Source: Allorhizobium paknamense
Lineage (GTDB): Bacteria > Pseudomonadota > Alphaproteobacteria > Rhizobiales > Rhizobiaceae
DNA length: 64,000 bases
Assembly: GCF_030815125.1 (NCBI RefSeq)
Contig: NZ_JAUSWH010000001.1
Span: forward strand, 673,855 to 737,854
Direction of reading: 5' to 3'
A model generated the notes under the pieces. The model did not search any database. It was given only the letters and a program-made list of their open reading frames with translations, and had not been told where the DNA came from. The position numbers and the translations under genes were made by a program. Position 1 is the first letter of the stretch. Every line of letters begins with the position of its first letter. Below, one piece after another: positions 42,103-51,889 of this stretch.

Positions 42103-44232
42103 GTGAGATATGCCTTGTCACACAAGCCTCTGTTTACCGGCCTGCCCACCCCGCCCGCCATTGCCCGCAAGCCGGTGAGCGATACCCGCCATGGCATCAC
42201 CCGCAGCGATGATTATGCCTGGCTGCGCGCCGAGAACTGGCAGCAGATGTTCAAGGATACCTCGATCCTCGACCCCGAGATCCGCAAGGTGCTGGAGGCG
42301 GAAAACGCCTATATGGAAGCGGCGATGGGCGATACGGCGGCGCTGCAGAAGACGCTGTTTGCCGAAATGAAAGGCCGCATCAAGGAGGATGACAGCTCCA
42401 TTCCCGTGAAGGACGGCCCCTTTGCCTATGGCTCGGCCTATGTGACGGGCGGCGAACAACCGCGCTATTTCCGCATTCCGCGCGATGGCGATGTCGCGGA
42501 CGAAAGCCTGCGCGACGTGCTGCTGGATGGCGACAGGGAAGCCGCGGGCAAGGATTATTTCCGCCTGTCCGGCATCGACAGTTCCGGCGACCACAGCCTC
42601 GGCATCTGGGGCTATGACGACAAGGGGTCGGAATATTTCACGCTGCGCATCCGCGATCTCGCCAGCAAGCAGGACCTGCCGGATGTGCTGGAAAACACCG
42701 TAGGCGGCGGTGTCTGGGCACCGGATGGCAAGAGCTTTTTCTACACGCTACAGGACGAGAACCACCGCCCGTCCAAGGTTTTCCACCACATCATCGGTGA
42801 GCCACAATCCGCTGACCGGCTGGTCTATGAGGAAAAGGATCCGGGTTTCTTCATGGGGGTCGGCGGCTCCCTGCTGGATGATGTCATCTATATCGACATC
42901 CACGACCATGAGACCTCGGAATACCGGCTGATTTCCACGAAGGATCTTCTGGCCGAACCGATGCTGGTGGCCGAGCGCGAGGAAGGCGTGGAATATTCCA
43001 TGACCGAGGGCGGCGATGTTTTCTACATCCTGACCAATGACGGCGGCGCCAAGGATTTCAAGATCATGGAAGCGCCAGTCTCGGCACCGGGCAAGGAAAA
43101 CTGGATAGAAGTGGTGCCGCATGAGCCGGGCCGGCTCATTCTCTCGCACATGGCCTTTGCCCGCCACCTCGTCTGGCTGGAGCGGCGCGAGGGCCTGCCG
43201 GTCATCATGATCCGCGACCGGAAAAGCGGCGAGGAACACGCGATTGCCTTCAAGGAAGAGGCTTATTCGCTGGGGCTGCAAGGCGCGGCGGAATACGACA
43301 CGGATGTCATCCGCTTTTCCTATTCCTCGATGACGACGCCGAGCCAGTTGTTCGACTACAACATGGCGACCCGCGAACGGGTGCTGCTCAAGACCCAGGA
43401 AGTGCCTTCCGGCCATGATCCGGAGGATTATGTGACACGGCGGGTCTTTGCCAAGGCGCATGATGGCGAGGATGTGCCGGTGACCCTGCTTTACCGCAGG
43501 GATGTGGCGCTGGACGGCTCCGCCCCCTGCCTGCTCTATGGCTATGGCGCCTACGGCATCACCATTCCGGCGGGCTTCAACACTTCCTGCCTCTCGCTGG
43601 TGGATCGCGGCTTCGTCTATGCCATCGCCCATATCCGCGGCGGCAAGGACAAGGGCTTCCAATGGTATGAAGACGGCAAGATGGAGAAGAAGGTGAATAC
43701 CTTCAAGGACTTCATTGCCGCCGCCGATCATCTGGTTCGGGAGCGCTTCACGTCTTACGAAAACATCATCGCCGAGGGCGGCTCGGCCGGTGGCATGCTG
43801 ATGGGGGCGGTGGCCAATATGGCGCCGGAAAAATTCGGCGGCATCATCGCCGCCGTGCCCTTCGTGGATGTGCTGAACACCATGCTGGACGACACCCTGC
43901 CGCTGACCCCGCCGGAATGGCCGGAATGGGGCAATCCCATCGAGTCGGAAGAGGAATATCGCTGGATTGCCGCCTACAGCCCCTATGACAATGTGGCGGC
44001 AAAGCCCTACCCGCCCATGCTGGTGCTTTCCGGCCTCACCGATCCGCGCGTGACCTATTGGGAGCCGACGAAATGGGTGGCGAAGCTGAGGGAAAAAGCC
44101 CCGGAAGCCGGGCCTTATCTGCTGAAGACCAACATGGCGGCAGGCCATGGCGGCAAATCCGGCCGTTTCCAGCGACTTGAGGAAGTGGCCTTCGAATACG
44201 CCTTCGCCATAAAGGTGGCGGGCAAGATGTAA
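42103..44232 (+). CDS. ptrB: oligopeptidase B (S9 serine peptidase)
   Basis: A cytoplasmic prolyl-oligopeptidase-family enzyme of about 709 residues that cuts short peptides after basic residues. An N-terminal beta-propeller precedes the alpha/beta-hydrolase domain with the triad GGSAGG (Ser561), DPRVTYWE (Asp647) and AGHGG (His682). The Asp/Glu-rich AYSPYDNV and propeller motifs match PtrB. The start is unsure: GTG at 42103 or TTG at 42115, with no ATG near by in frame. It is complete and single-copy here. Confidence 0.92.
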   Translation: MRYALSHKPLFTGLPTPPAIARKPVSDTRHGITRSDDYAWLRAENWQQMFKDTSILDPEIRKVLEAENAYMEAAMGDTAALQKTLFAEMKGRIKEDDSSIPVKDGPFAYGSAYVTGGEQPRYFRIPRDGDVADESLRDVLLDGDREAAGKDYFRLSGIDSSGDHSLGIWGYDDKGSEYFTLRIRDLASKQDLPDVLENTVGGGVWAPDGKSFFYTLQDENHRPSKVFHHIIGEPQSADRLVYEEKDPGFFMGVGGSLLDDVIYIDIHDHETSEYRLISTKDLLAEPMLVAEREEGVEYSMTEGGDVFYILTNDGGAKDFKIMEAPVSAPGKENWIEVVPHEPGRLILSHMAFARHLVWLERREGLPVIMIRDRKSGEEHAIAFKEEAYSLGLQGAAEYDTDVIRFSYSSMTTPSQLFDYNMATRERVLLKTQEVPSGHDPEDYVTRRVFAKAHDGEDVPVTLLYRRDVALDGSAPCLLYGYGAYGITIPAGFNTSCLSLVDRGFVYAIAHIRGGKDKGFQWYEDGKMEKKVNTFKDFIAAADHLVRERFTSYENIIAEGGSAGGMLMGAVANMAPEKFGGIIAAVPFVDVLNTMLDDTLPLTPPEWPEWGNPIESEEEYRWIAAYSPYDNVAAKPYPPMLVLSGLTDPRVTYWEPTKWVAKLREKAPEAGPYLLKTNMAAGHGGKSGRFQRLEEVAFEYAFAIKVAGKM

Positions 44233-44239
44233 GGAAAAC

Positions 44240-44274
44240 GATCCGGCCCGCCTGCAAAACAGGGGGGCCGGATC
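44240..44274. terminator. bidirectional terminator between convergent genes
   Basis: The stem gatccggcc with ggccggatc, with an inner cctg-cagg, fills the gap between ptrB and the multicopper oxidase gene. It is the only strong hairpin there and ends both transcripts plausibly. Confidence 0.7.
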
Positions 44275-44310
44275 ATGCTTCAGGGCCAGAGGTATCGCTG
44301 AACCTCTTTT

Positions 44311-46548
44311 TTAACCACCGTGGTGATGGGCCGTGGCAAGGCCGCCGCTGCCGTCAGGCACGCCGATCGAGACATTCTCCATCATGCCCTGGTCTTCATG
44401 ATCGAGGATGTGGCAATGCAGCACGAATTCGCCGATATAACGCTCGTAGCGGGTGCGGATAAAGATGCGGTAGATACTCTGCGGAGTGGCTTCCGGCACA
44501 ATCGACTCCTTGCCGAGCGTGCCGTTGATATAGGCAGCATCGATGGCTGTCAGCGGTGAATTGACATTGCTTTTGACCCAGAGCGTGTCCTTCCAGACAC
44601 CTTTCAGCCCGGCATATTGGGAAACGCTTTCATCCGCCTCCTTGGCGTCCGGCGCGCTGACATCATTCCCCAGCGGATCGAGAATCTTGACGATCTGGAA
44701 CGGGTTGACGTGGATATGGAAGGGATGGCTGGCGAGGTAAGATCGCAATTCCCACTCCTGCGCTGTCCCCAGAACCAGCTTTCGGTCCACCACATCCGGC
44801 TGATAGGGCCGCGCACCTTGCGGGGCATAGGTTCCAAGCGGTGTTTGCACCACATTGAAGCTCTTGCCGACATTGAAGGTCGCCGGTCCGCCTTTATTAA
44901 GCCCCTGGCCAATGAAGAAGACCAGATTCTGCTTGGGCTGCCCCTCTACTTCTGCATCGGTAATGGTGGGATGCGGCACGAAGCGGCTGAGCTTGAAGCC
45001 ATCTTTCAGATCCCGCTGCACCTGTTGCCTGATATCCGGCGTGTAGCCGGGTGCCCGCTCAGCGCTGGCCAGCAATTGCTCCCGGATGGCCTCAACCGGC
45101 TTGCCGTTGACGACGGAAGGCACGGCGGGAACCGCAACGCTCTGTTTGCCGATGCGGACAAAGCCCAGAACCGACCTCTCGGTATCGCTGCGGGTGACAC
45201 TGTCGGCTGCCTTTTCCGGCGGATTGATCACACAATAGAGGCCTTCCTCCTGAAAATTCACCAGGAGATCGTTGCGGTAACCGGGCTGAAGGGTGATATC
45301 CGTGCGCGGCTGCCCCTCGGCCATCGTCAGACCATCCGAAGCGGCAACGACATAGGGCACCGGGTCTCCAAGGCAGAACTGGGCGATGAAGCGCTCTTCA
45401 TTGGCGGCGGTCAGTGTCTTTTCCTGAGCGAGGAGATCTGGCCCCACGGCTTTGCGGAACTGGATCTTGATCGTGTCACGCACACCGGCGTGCACCAGCC
45501 GCCAGCGCTCGGTCTGGCCAGCGACACCATCGGTGAAAACGGGGCGCACCCGTCCGTTCACCGTGGTGAAGCGGCCGGAGTCGGTCCAGCTACTCGGCCC
45601 GAACTGCTCATAGGAGATCACCTCTCCCACTTCATTCGGGGCGCAGCTCCAGTCGATGACATAGGCCTTTTTATCTTTATCTTCCTTGTACTTATATTTG
45701 AGTTTGCCATCCTTATCAAGGCAGGCATAGGGAATCTGCTCAAACACCAGAAGCCGCTCCTGGAAGGGTTTCAGCAGCGTATCCAGATCGCCATTCGCCT
45801 CGGCGGTGGGCGGCCTGTCGCCTCGCACGATCAGTGCCCCCGCCATGCCGCTGCCCACCTGGATGGCGGTGGAACCGTGGCGATGCGGATGGTACCAGAA
45901 GGTGCCCGCCGGATGGTCGGCGGGAATATTGTATTCATACTCGAATTTGACACCGGGATTGATCGAGAGCAGCACATTGTCGCTATTGCCGGTCGGGCTT
46001 ACCCACAAGCCATGGCTATGCAGGTTCGTACCGTTGAAGCAGTGCGGAACATCCGGCCTGGTATCGGCGTCGGTGCAGCTTGTGTCCTGCGGAAGCTGGT
46101 TGTCCAGCCGCACACGCACCGTATCGCCGGGCATGACCTCGATGGTCGGCGCAATAAAGGGATATTGCGGATCGACGGAGGTGCCCTGGTAGCTGCGCAG
46201 CCTGACCCTGTCGAACGCCTTCTCAGGCGTGCCTTCCGCCGACGGATTGCGAATCCAGCCGTCGGTGTAGGTAACCTTCAGGTCCAGCACTTGCTCGCGA
46301 CCGGCATGCGGCCTGATGACCGGATTTGCTGAAGCACCGGGCTGCGATAAAAGCTTTGCCGAAAAAGGCGTATTGAAAGGCTGCAGCAGCGTGCCCTTTA
46401 CCGGCTGCTTCGATTGCCCGAGAACAGGCGGATTGGCAAAGCTGTTGTCCAGAGATGGAAGCCGGACGTCATCGGCAACAGCCTGGGATGCCAGGAGCGC
46501 AGCCATGGAAAAGCTGGCCCCGATGGACCAGGGTGATCGTTTCGTCAT
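44311..46548 (-). CDS. secreted multicopper oxidase
   Basis: A 745-residue copper enzyme with an N-terminal signal peptide (MTKRSPWSIGASFSMAALLA..AVA). All four copper-binding motifs are present: HSHG (from His177), HPHRHG (from His220), HPFHIHVNPF (from His608) and HCHILDHEDQGMM (from His711), so type 1, 2 and 3 copper sites are complete. It is much longer than CotA or CueO because of extra loops, including a lysine-rich stretch KYKYKEDKDKK near residue 280. Possible roles are copper or manganese oxidation or phenol oxidation. The ATG at 46548 has GGGGGATTT upstream. Confidence 0.92.
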   Translation of the reverse strand: MTKRSPWSIGASFSMAALLASQAVADDVRLPSLDNSFANPPVLGQSKQPVKGTLLQPFNTPFSAKLLSQPGASANPVIRPHAGREQVLDLKVTYTDGWIRNPSAEGTPEKAFDRVRLRSYQGTSVDPQYPFIAPTIEVMPGDTVRVRLDNQLPQDTSCTDADTRPDVPHCFNGTNLHSHGLWVSPTGNSDNVLLSINPGVKFEYEYNIPADHPAGTFWYHPHRHGSTAIQVGSGMAGALIVRGDRPPTAEANGDLDTLLKPFQERLLVFEQIPYACLDKDGKLKYKYKEDKDKKAYVIDWSCAPNEVGEVISYEQFGPSSWTDSGRFTTVNGRVRPVFTDGVAGQTERWRLVHAGVRDTIKIQFRKAVGPDLLAQEKTLTAANEERFIAQFCLGDPVPYVVAASDGLTMAEGQPRTDITLQPGYRNDLLVNFQEEGLYCVINPPEKAADSVTRSDTERSVLGFVRIGKQSVAVPAVPSVVNGKPVEAIREQLLASAERAPGYTPDIRQQVQRDLKDGFKLSRFVPHPTITDAEVEGQPKQNLVFFIGQGLNKGGPATFNVGKSFNVVQTPLGTYAPQGARPYQPDVVDRKLVLGTAQEWELRSYLASHPFHIHVNPFQIVKILDPLGNDVSAPDAKEADESVSQYAGLKGVWKDTLWVKSNVNSPLTAIDAAYINGTLGKESIVPEATPQSIYRIFIRTRYERYIGEFVLHCHILDHEDQGMMENVSIGVPDGSGGLATAHHHGG

Positions 46549-46720
46549 TGTAAATCCCCCGATTAAACAATGCGGGGAATTTATCCTTGATTGCACACTT
46601 GCCGAACATAAATTTTAAAGTGCATTCGGCCATTTTTGGTTGTATGTGCCCGTTGGCGGAGATCGCTGAAGTGCTCTACTGCGCAAAGACGCTCATGCCC
46701 CTCATTGACCTTGCAATGCT

Positions 46721-46744
46721 ACCAAGGCTCGAGGATGCCTTGGT
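46721..46744 (-). terminator. hairpin downstream of the sulfotransferase gene
   Basis: The inverted repeat accaagg/ccttggt encloses ctcgaggatg, directly after the sulfotransferase stop. Its arms resemble the accaagg arms of the hairpins at 5292 and 12802. Confidence 0.5.
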
Positions 46745-47467
46745 TTATACCCTGGCGGCGTTGCGCACCACTTCCAGGCGGCGGGCGGGTGCCGGGCGGT
46801 GTTCCAGATAATGGAATCGCATCAGCAGATCCGTGTCGGTTTCGGCGGAGATGAAATCGAAATCGGCCTTGCTCACCTCGGGATAAGCGCTGGGCTGGCC
46901 TTCATCGAACTTTGTCTTGCGGCGGTCGCTGGAGGGGCGTACCGGCTGTTCCGGCACCGTGACCGCGCCCGGCAGCCGCTCCTTGGGCAGAACCATCTGC
47001 TCCAGGAAAGCCTCGGGATTTTGCGCCATGTCCTCGTAGCGCAACAGCTTGATGTTCAGCCGCGCTTCTACCGAAAGGTAGGAGAGATAGAACTGATTAT
47101 AGTAGCTTAACGGGTTTTCGAAGCGATAAGCCGGGGAAATGCTGTATTTGGAATCATCCTTCAGCACGAAGGGGCTGCGGATGAAATCCGAATAGTCCTT
47201 GCCATCGACGCCATAGGCGGATTTGGAGGCATAATAATTGTAGATGGACCGCGTCCAGTGGATCGGGTCCTTGATGATCACGGCAAAGCGCTTGTGATCA
47301 TACCGCTCTCCGGGCCGTTGCAGGAAGGGAAACGGCGCGTGCTTCCACCAGTATTTGTTGAAAACCACCGTGCAGCGGCTGTGGCCGGTAATGATATGCT
47401 TGGCGAGGTTGGTGCCGGAGCGCATCACGCCACACACCATGATTTCCCGTCTCGACGTAAAAAACAT
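46745..47467 (-). CDS. sulfotransferase-like protein
   Basis: A 240-residue protein with the PAPS-binding loop near the N-terminus, VCGVMRSGTNLAKHI (5'-phosphosulfate motif), and a later KDPIHWTRSIYNYY segment that fits the 3'-phosphate-binding region. Such enzymes transfer sulfate from PAPS to sugars or lipids in rhizobia. The protein is shorter than classical sulfotransferases, the acceptor is unknown, and no PAPS synthesis gene is nearby. The acidic residues around FISAETDTDL may belong to the acceptor lid. Confidence 0.72.
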   Translation of the reverse strand: MFFTSRREIMVCGVMRSGTNLAKHIITGHSRCTVVFNKYWWKHAPFPFLQRPGERYDHKRFAVIIKDPIHWTRSIYNYYASKSAYGVDGKDYSDFIRSPFVLKDDSKYSISPAYRFENPLSYYNQFYLSYLSVEARLNIKLLRYEDMAQNPEAFLEQMVLPKERLPGAVTVPEQPVRPSSDRRKTKFDEGQPSAYPEVSKADFDFISAETDTDLLMRFHYLEHRPAPARRLEVVRNAARV

Positions 47468-47638
47468 GTTGTCCCCTCTGACCGATCATTCGCTCTTTGA
47501 CGAATCGCAGGACAATCATGGGGATTGTTGTAGGGAACAACAACCCTAAAGTGACGCAGGGGGAATGTTTTCCACGGCTAAACAAGCAGGCGAAGGGATT
47601 TAGGGCGATGCAAGCCGGGGAAATTCCGGGATCTCGCT

Positions 47639-49561
47639 CTACTTGCCAGTCGCCAGAGCGTTCGAGGCCGTGCTCTCGACAAAGTTCTTTGCGGCAGCGT
47701 GCTGCAGCACGGCGAAGGCGCGGCCGGCTTTGACCGCTGCCGTCAGCACCGGCTGGATCTCAGGATAATCTCGAGGACCATAGAAGACGCGGTTCGAGAC
47801 GAAATCCCGCGTCACGGTGATCAGGCCCTGATCCTCCTTCACCTCCATATCGAAATGGCCCGCCGGTGTTGCAACATGCACCGGCTGCGGCAGGCGCTTG
47901 ACGGATGTGCCGGGCGGCAGCGGAATATCGAAATGCCAGGAGAGATGAACGGCATTCACCATGATCGGCGCGGTCGTCACATCCGGGCGCACCAGAAAGG
48001 CGAACCGCGTCAGATAATTCGGATCGAACCCGCCGGTGAGCGGCAGGAAGATGTCCGGTTCGGTGAGATCGACATAATCATGGGTGACCCAGCTGGCGGT
48101 CAGCGTCAGGGGATCGTGCCAGTCCTTCGGCTCCTCGCGGATGAACCTGCCCTCCCCAAGCTGACCATTGGCGGTCAGGATGTTTTCCAGATAGGTCTGC
48201 GGCTCGCCCTTGATGAAAATGCCGCGATAACTTGGCGCCATGGGCTGCGAGATGGTGAGAACGGCGGCCCCCGCGAGGTTGCCGTTGGCATCGATATTCA
48301 GCCGGGCCTTGTCCTGGATGGTGAAATCATCCGGTTTCGCCTGCGGCAGGGTGATGACGCGGCTGGGTGAACTCAGCACCACGCCCTGCTTGCCGAGAAT
48401 GCTTTCGTTCAGCGCGCCGAAGGCCGCCTGCTGATCATCGGGATTATCGAAGACATCGTAATCCGGCAGGTAGAGAATGACATGATTGAACTGGATTGGC
48501 AGCGGCAGCGGATAGGGCGTGTATTTGTCGCCCCAATTGACCACGACCGGTTCGGAGCGGATGCCCTTGACCGCCAGCAAGGCCTGCATGAGGGCGGCCT
48601 GATCCTTGCAATCGCCAAAGCCGTTGGCAAGGATCTTGTCGACGGAATGCTCGACCCAGCCGTCATTCGCATTGAGGAAAATGGCCTTGTAGGCAATGTT
48701 CTGCTGAATCCAGCCGTGAATGGCGGCCGCCGCCTCCAGCCCTTTCTTGCCCCCGGCGATGCGGGTGACCAATCCCTCCAGCGCCGCCGTGGTTTCCTTC
48801 GAGGGCGGCGGCGGGCGAAGGCCGACGATACGAGCGCCGTACTCCGTGAGGCTCGTGAGCGTCGTCGCCATGAATTTCGGGCGATATTCGAGCGTGTTGA
48901 TGCTGCCATAGGGCACGCGCAGCGCCGGAATATCCCGGAAGGCGGCGTCGATATGGCGAAGATCGCCGGATTGCGTGTCCTCGACCTTTACACCGGGATC
49001 GGCATAATAGCGCAGAGGCACCGACTGCGGCACCGTAATATGCACGTCCATGGCATGCAGTGCGCCGAGCGTCAGGGCACCCAGCACCATATTGATGCCG
49101 AAAAGCCCCGGCTTGGCCTGCTGGAAGTGCCAGACCAGATGCACCTTCGCCCCCGGGGAAACCTGCGGGAAAATCACGCTCATCGTCTGCTCGGAGGTGA
49201 AGCCGGGCATATCGCGGGCCTGCTGCGAGGGGCGGATGAAGATATCGGAGGCAGGCACCGTCAGCTTCTGGCCGCCTGCGGTGACGACCCAGGCCTCTGC
49301 CACCTCCAGCTTCTGGTTTTCCGGCTGAAAGCTGAACTCATACTGGCTTTTGCCGGCAAGCCCGCCTGCCGGCACCGGCTGCACGTCCAGGGTTTCGGTG
49401 AGGTCAAAGGTCTGGTCGCCGTGAATATCGTAGGACCAGACGACGTGATTGCCCTCATCGGCCTTGCGCCCCTCCGCCGCCGCCACGGCAGAGCCGGAAG
49501 CCCCCAGAAGAATGGCGAACAACAGCGATGGCAGGGCGCGGCAAGGGTGAAAACGCGGCAT
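47639..49561 (-). CDS. secreted DUF3857/transglutaminase-like protein
   Basis: A 640-residue exported protein with a signal peptide (MPRFHPCRALPSLLFAILLG..AVA). An N-terminal DUF3857 beta-domain (about 30-270) is followed by a transglutaminase-like core with the catalytic Cys in FGDCKDQAALM (Cys318), a His in FNHVIL and an Asp in YLPDYDVF. A beta-rich C-terminal domain of the DUF3858 type ends the protein. The family acts in the periplasm or outside; a protease or cross-linking role is assumed, not shown. I chose the ATG at 49561, with AAAGGGTGA upstream; earlier starts run antisense to the neighbouring aminotransferase gene. Confidence 0.85.
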   Translation of the reverse strand: MPRFHPCRALPSLLFAILLGASGSAVAAAEGRKADEGNHVVWSYDIHGDQTFDLTETLDVQPVPAGGLAGKSQYEFSFQPENQKLEVAEAWVVTAGGQKLTVPASDIFIRPSQQARDMPGFTSEQTMSVIFPQVSPGAKVHLVWHFQQAKPGLFGINMVLGALTLGALHAMDVHITVPQSVPLRYYADPGVKVEDTQSGDLRHIDAAFRDIPALRVPYGSINTLEYRPKFMATTLTSLTEYGARIVGLRPPPPSKETTAALEGLVTRIAGGKKGLEAAAAIHGWIQQNIAYKAIFLNANDGWVEHSVDKILANGFGDCKDQAALMQALLAVKGIRSEPVVVNWGDKYTPYPLPLPIQFNHVILYLPDYDVFDNPDDQQAAFGALNESILGKQGVVLSSPSRVITLPQAKPDDFTIQDKARLNIDANGNLAGAAVLTISQPMAPSYRGIFIKGEPQTYLENILTANGQLGEGRFIREEPKDWHDPLTLTASWVTHDYVDLTEPDIFLPLTGGFDPNYLTRFAFLVRPDVTTAPIMVNAVHLSWHFDIPLPPGTSVKRLPQPVHVATPAGHFDMEVKEDQGLITVTRDFVSNRVFYGPRDYPEIQPVLTAAVKAGRAFAVLQHAAAKNFVESTASNALATGK

Positions 49562-49834
49562 GAGATCACCCTTTGAAAAGGAGGATTTGGGACTGATGAA
49601 ATCTGCCGAAGCAAGCTTGGCAAATTTGTGGCGGCGGCAGCGGGGGGCGACCGGAAAACCATCACCAAAACTGATCAATCCATTCATCAAGCTGTTGAAA
49701 CCCCAAGATTTTCCGCAATTGAGGCGATGTGCAGCCGGGCTGGATGAAACATTTGTGACCGGCTGCCACTTTCCGCTTGACCTTGCCTCCGGCAGGGGTG
49801 TTTCTGCGGTGCATGCAATTGAAGGGAGCAGACC

Positions 49835-50719
49835 ATGACCGTCGATACATCCGCCCGCACCCCCACCTGGACCTGGGTTGAAGGAGAATGGCTGGCGGGC
49901 AATCCGCCGCTGATCGGGCCGGTATCGCATGCCATGTGGCTGGGCTCCACCGTGTTCGACGGCGCACGCTGGTTCGACGGCGTCGCGCCCGATCTCGACC
50001 TGCACTGCCAGCGCATCAACCGCTCGGCCCGCAATCTCGGCATGGCGCCGACCATGCAGCCGGAGGAGATCGAGCGGCTGGCCTGGGAGGGGATTGCCCG
50101 CTTCGACGGCAAGACGGCAATCTACATCAAGCCGATGTACTGGGCCGAACATGGCGCGCCGGGCTCGGTGGTGGCGGCCGATCCGGACAGCACCCGTTTT
50201 GCGCTCTGCCTGTTCGAGGCGCCGATGCACACGGCCAAGCCGCACAGCCTCACCGTTTCTCCCTTCCGCCGCCCCTCGCCGGAATGCGCCATGACCGAAG
50301 CGAAGACCGGCAGCCTCTATCCCAACTCCGGACGGATGATCCTGGAGGCGCGCGGTCGCGGCTTCGACAACGCGCTGGTGCGCGACCTGAACGGCAATGT
50401 GGTGGAAACCGCCTCCTCCAACGTGTTCATGGTGAAAGATGGCGTGGTGCTGACGCCCGCCGCCAACCGCACCTTCCTGGCAGGGATTACGCGGGCCCGC
50501 GTCATCGGCCTCTTGAAGGATGCGGGCTTCGACGTGCGGGAGGCGACGCTTTCGGTGGAGGATTTTCTTGAGGCGGATGAGGTCTTCACCACCGGCAATT
50601 TCTCCAAGGTGGCGCCGGTATCACAGCTGGATGGGCGCACCTATCAGGAGGGACCGGTTGCGCGCAAGGCGCTGGAGCTCTACATGAATTTTGCGCGGAG
50701 CCCGCGCGACACGCTTTGA
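49835..50719 (+). CDS. branched-chain amino acid aminotransferase-like (class IV)
   Basis: A 294-residue PLP-dependent fold-type IV aminotransferase. The catalytic lysine lies in TEAKTGSLYPNSGRMI (Lys157); VVETASSNVFMVKDG and EVFTTGNFSKVAPVSQLDG form the cofactor phosphate and substrate loops. It is closest to the IlvE/D-amino-acid aminotransferase/aminodeoxychorismate lyase group, so its exact substrate is not certain. The next gene starts 8 bp downstream. Confidence 0.85.
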   Translation: MTVDTSARTPTWTWVEGEWLAGNPPLIGPVSHAMWLGSTVFDGARWFDGVAPDLDLHCQRINRSARNLGMAPTMQPEEIERLAWEGIARFDGKTAIYIKPMYWAEHGAPGSVVAADPDSTRFALCLFEAPMHTAKPHSLTVSPFRRPSPECAMTEAKTGSLYPNSGRMILEARGRGFDNALVRDLNGNVVETASSNVFMVKDGVVLTPAANRTFLAGITRARVIGLLKDAGFDVREATLSVEDFLEADEVFTTGNFSKVAPVSQLDGRTYQEGPVARKALELYMNFARSPRDTL

Positions 50720-50727
50720 CGGGATCC

Positions 50728-51069
50728 ATGCTGGAAACATCGCCGCCCGAGATTTTCGATTGCCAGACCTGCGGCGCCTGCTGCGCCTATCAGGCGGACT
50801 GGCCGCGCTTTTCGCTGGAAAGCGAGGCGCAGCTTGCCGCCATACCGGCAAAATTCGTGGCGGCGGATGAAAGCGGCATGAAATTCGAAAACGGCCGCTG
50901 CGCCGCTCTCACCGGCGAACTAGGCAAGCATGTGGGCTGCGGCGTCTATGCCGTGCGCCCGCAGGTGTGCCGCGATTGCATGCCCGGCGACCCGGAATGC
51001 CGCATGGCGCGCAAGGCGCTGGGCTTTGCGGTGGACGATCTGCCGGAGCCGGAAGCCTGGTGGACGTGA
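50728..51069 (+). CDS. YkgJ family cysteine cluster protein
   Basis: A 113-residue protein with the CxxCGACC motif (FDCQTCGACCAY, residues near 11-22) and a second cluster, CGVYAVRPQVCRDCMPGDPEC. Such Cys-rich proteins bind zinc or iron-sulfur and have no defined role. The ATG at 50728 is used; a TTG at 50716 would overlap the aminotransferase stop. It is probably co-transcribed with the aminotransferase gene. Confidence 0.82.
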   Translation: MLETSPPEIFDCQTCGACCAYQADWPRFSLESEAQLAAIPAKFVAADESGMKFENGRCAALTGELGKHVGCGVYAVRPQVCRDCMPGDPECRMARKALGFAVDDLPEPEAWWT

Positions 51070-51223
51070 GCGTGGAACAAACCGGCGCTGCGGTGAATTT
51101 TGACAAAACAAAAGTTTCCCGCATGGAACAAAATTAGCGCTTCGGGGCGTTGCCTCCTTGGCGCTGGCCTCCTATGTTCCAGCCACCTCACCTTTCCGCT
51201 TCGAGCCAAGAGGAGATACTAAA

Positions 51224-51826
51224 ATGGCTTTCGAACTTCCCGAACTTCCTTACGCCTACGACTCGCTTGCGCCGTTCATGTCGGCTGAAACGCTGGAATT
51301 CCACCACGACAAGCATCACCAGGCCTATGTCACCAACGGCAACAACCTGCTGAAGGACAGCGGTCTCGAAGGCCTTTCGCTGGAAGAGATCGTCAAGCAG
51401 TCCTACGGCAAGAATGCCGGCCTGTTCAACAATGCCGGCCAGCATTACAACCACATCCACTTCTGGAAGTGGATGAAGAAGGACGGCGGCGGCAACAAGC
51501 TGCCGGGCAAGCTGCAGGCTGCCATCGATTCCGATCTCGGCGGCTATGACAAGTTCAAGGCCGATTTCGTTGCCGCTGGCACCACGCAGTTCGGTTCCGG
51601 CTGGGCATGGCTCGCCGTCAAGAACGGCAAGCTGGAAATCTCCAAGACCCCGAACGGCGAAAACCCGCTGGTTCACGGCGCAAGCCCGATTCTCGGCGTC
51701 GATGTCTGGGAACATTCCTACTATATCGACTACCGCAACGCCCGCCCAAAATATCTGGAAGCCTTCGTGGACAGCCTGATCAACTGGGATTACGTTCTGG
51801 AAATGTACGAAGCCGCCACCAAGTAA
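51224..51826 (+). CDS. sodB: Fe/Mn superoxide dismutase
   Basis: A 200-residue cytoplasmic superoxide dismutase. The four metal ligands are visible in FHHDKHHQAY (His27), NHIHFW, and DVWEHSYYIDY (Asp and His). NAGQHYNH carries the active-site Gln of Fe-type enzymes, but rhizobial relatives can use either metal, so Fe versus Mn is not settled. The start has AAGAGGAG upstream. A strong terminator follows. Confidence 0.94.
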   Translation: MAFELPELPYAYDSLAPFMSAETLEFHHDKHHQAYVTNGNNLLKDSGLEGLSLEEIVKQSYGKNAGLFNNAGQHYNHIHFWKWMKKDGGGNKLPGKLQAAIDSDLGGYDKFKADFVAAGTTQFGSGWAWLAVKNGKLEISKTPNGENPLVHGASPILGVDVWEHSYYIDYRNARPKYLEAFVDSLINWDYVLEMYEAATK

Positions 51827-51847
51827 GCGCGCTTCATCAGGGATGAA

Positions 51848-51880
51848 AGCCCGGCCGCGGAAACGCGCCGGGCTTTTTTC
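51848..51880 (+). terminator. rho-independent terminator of the superoxide dismutase gene
   Basis: Stem agcccggc with gccgggct, loop of 11 nt, then six T. It is the clearest intrinsic terminator in the window and also ends the convergent HxlR gene region. Confidence 0.9.
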
Positions 51881-51889
51881 GTTTCTGGC

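Noticed and set aside
47639..50245. Longer version of the transglutaminase-like protein (868 codons)
   Set aside because: The added 228 codons run antisense to the aminotransferase gene; a signal peptide and ribosome binding site support the start at 49561.
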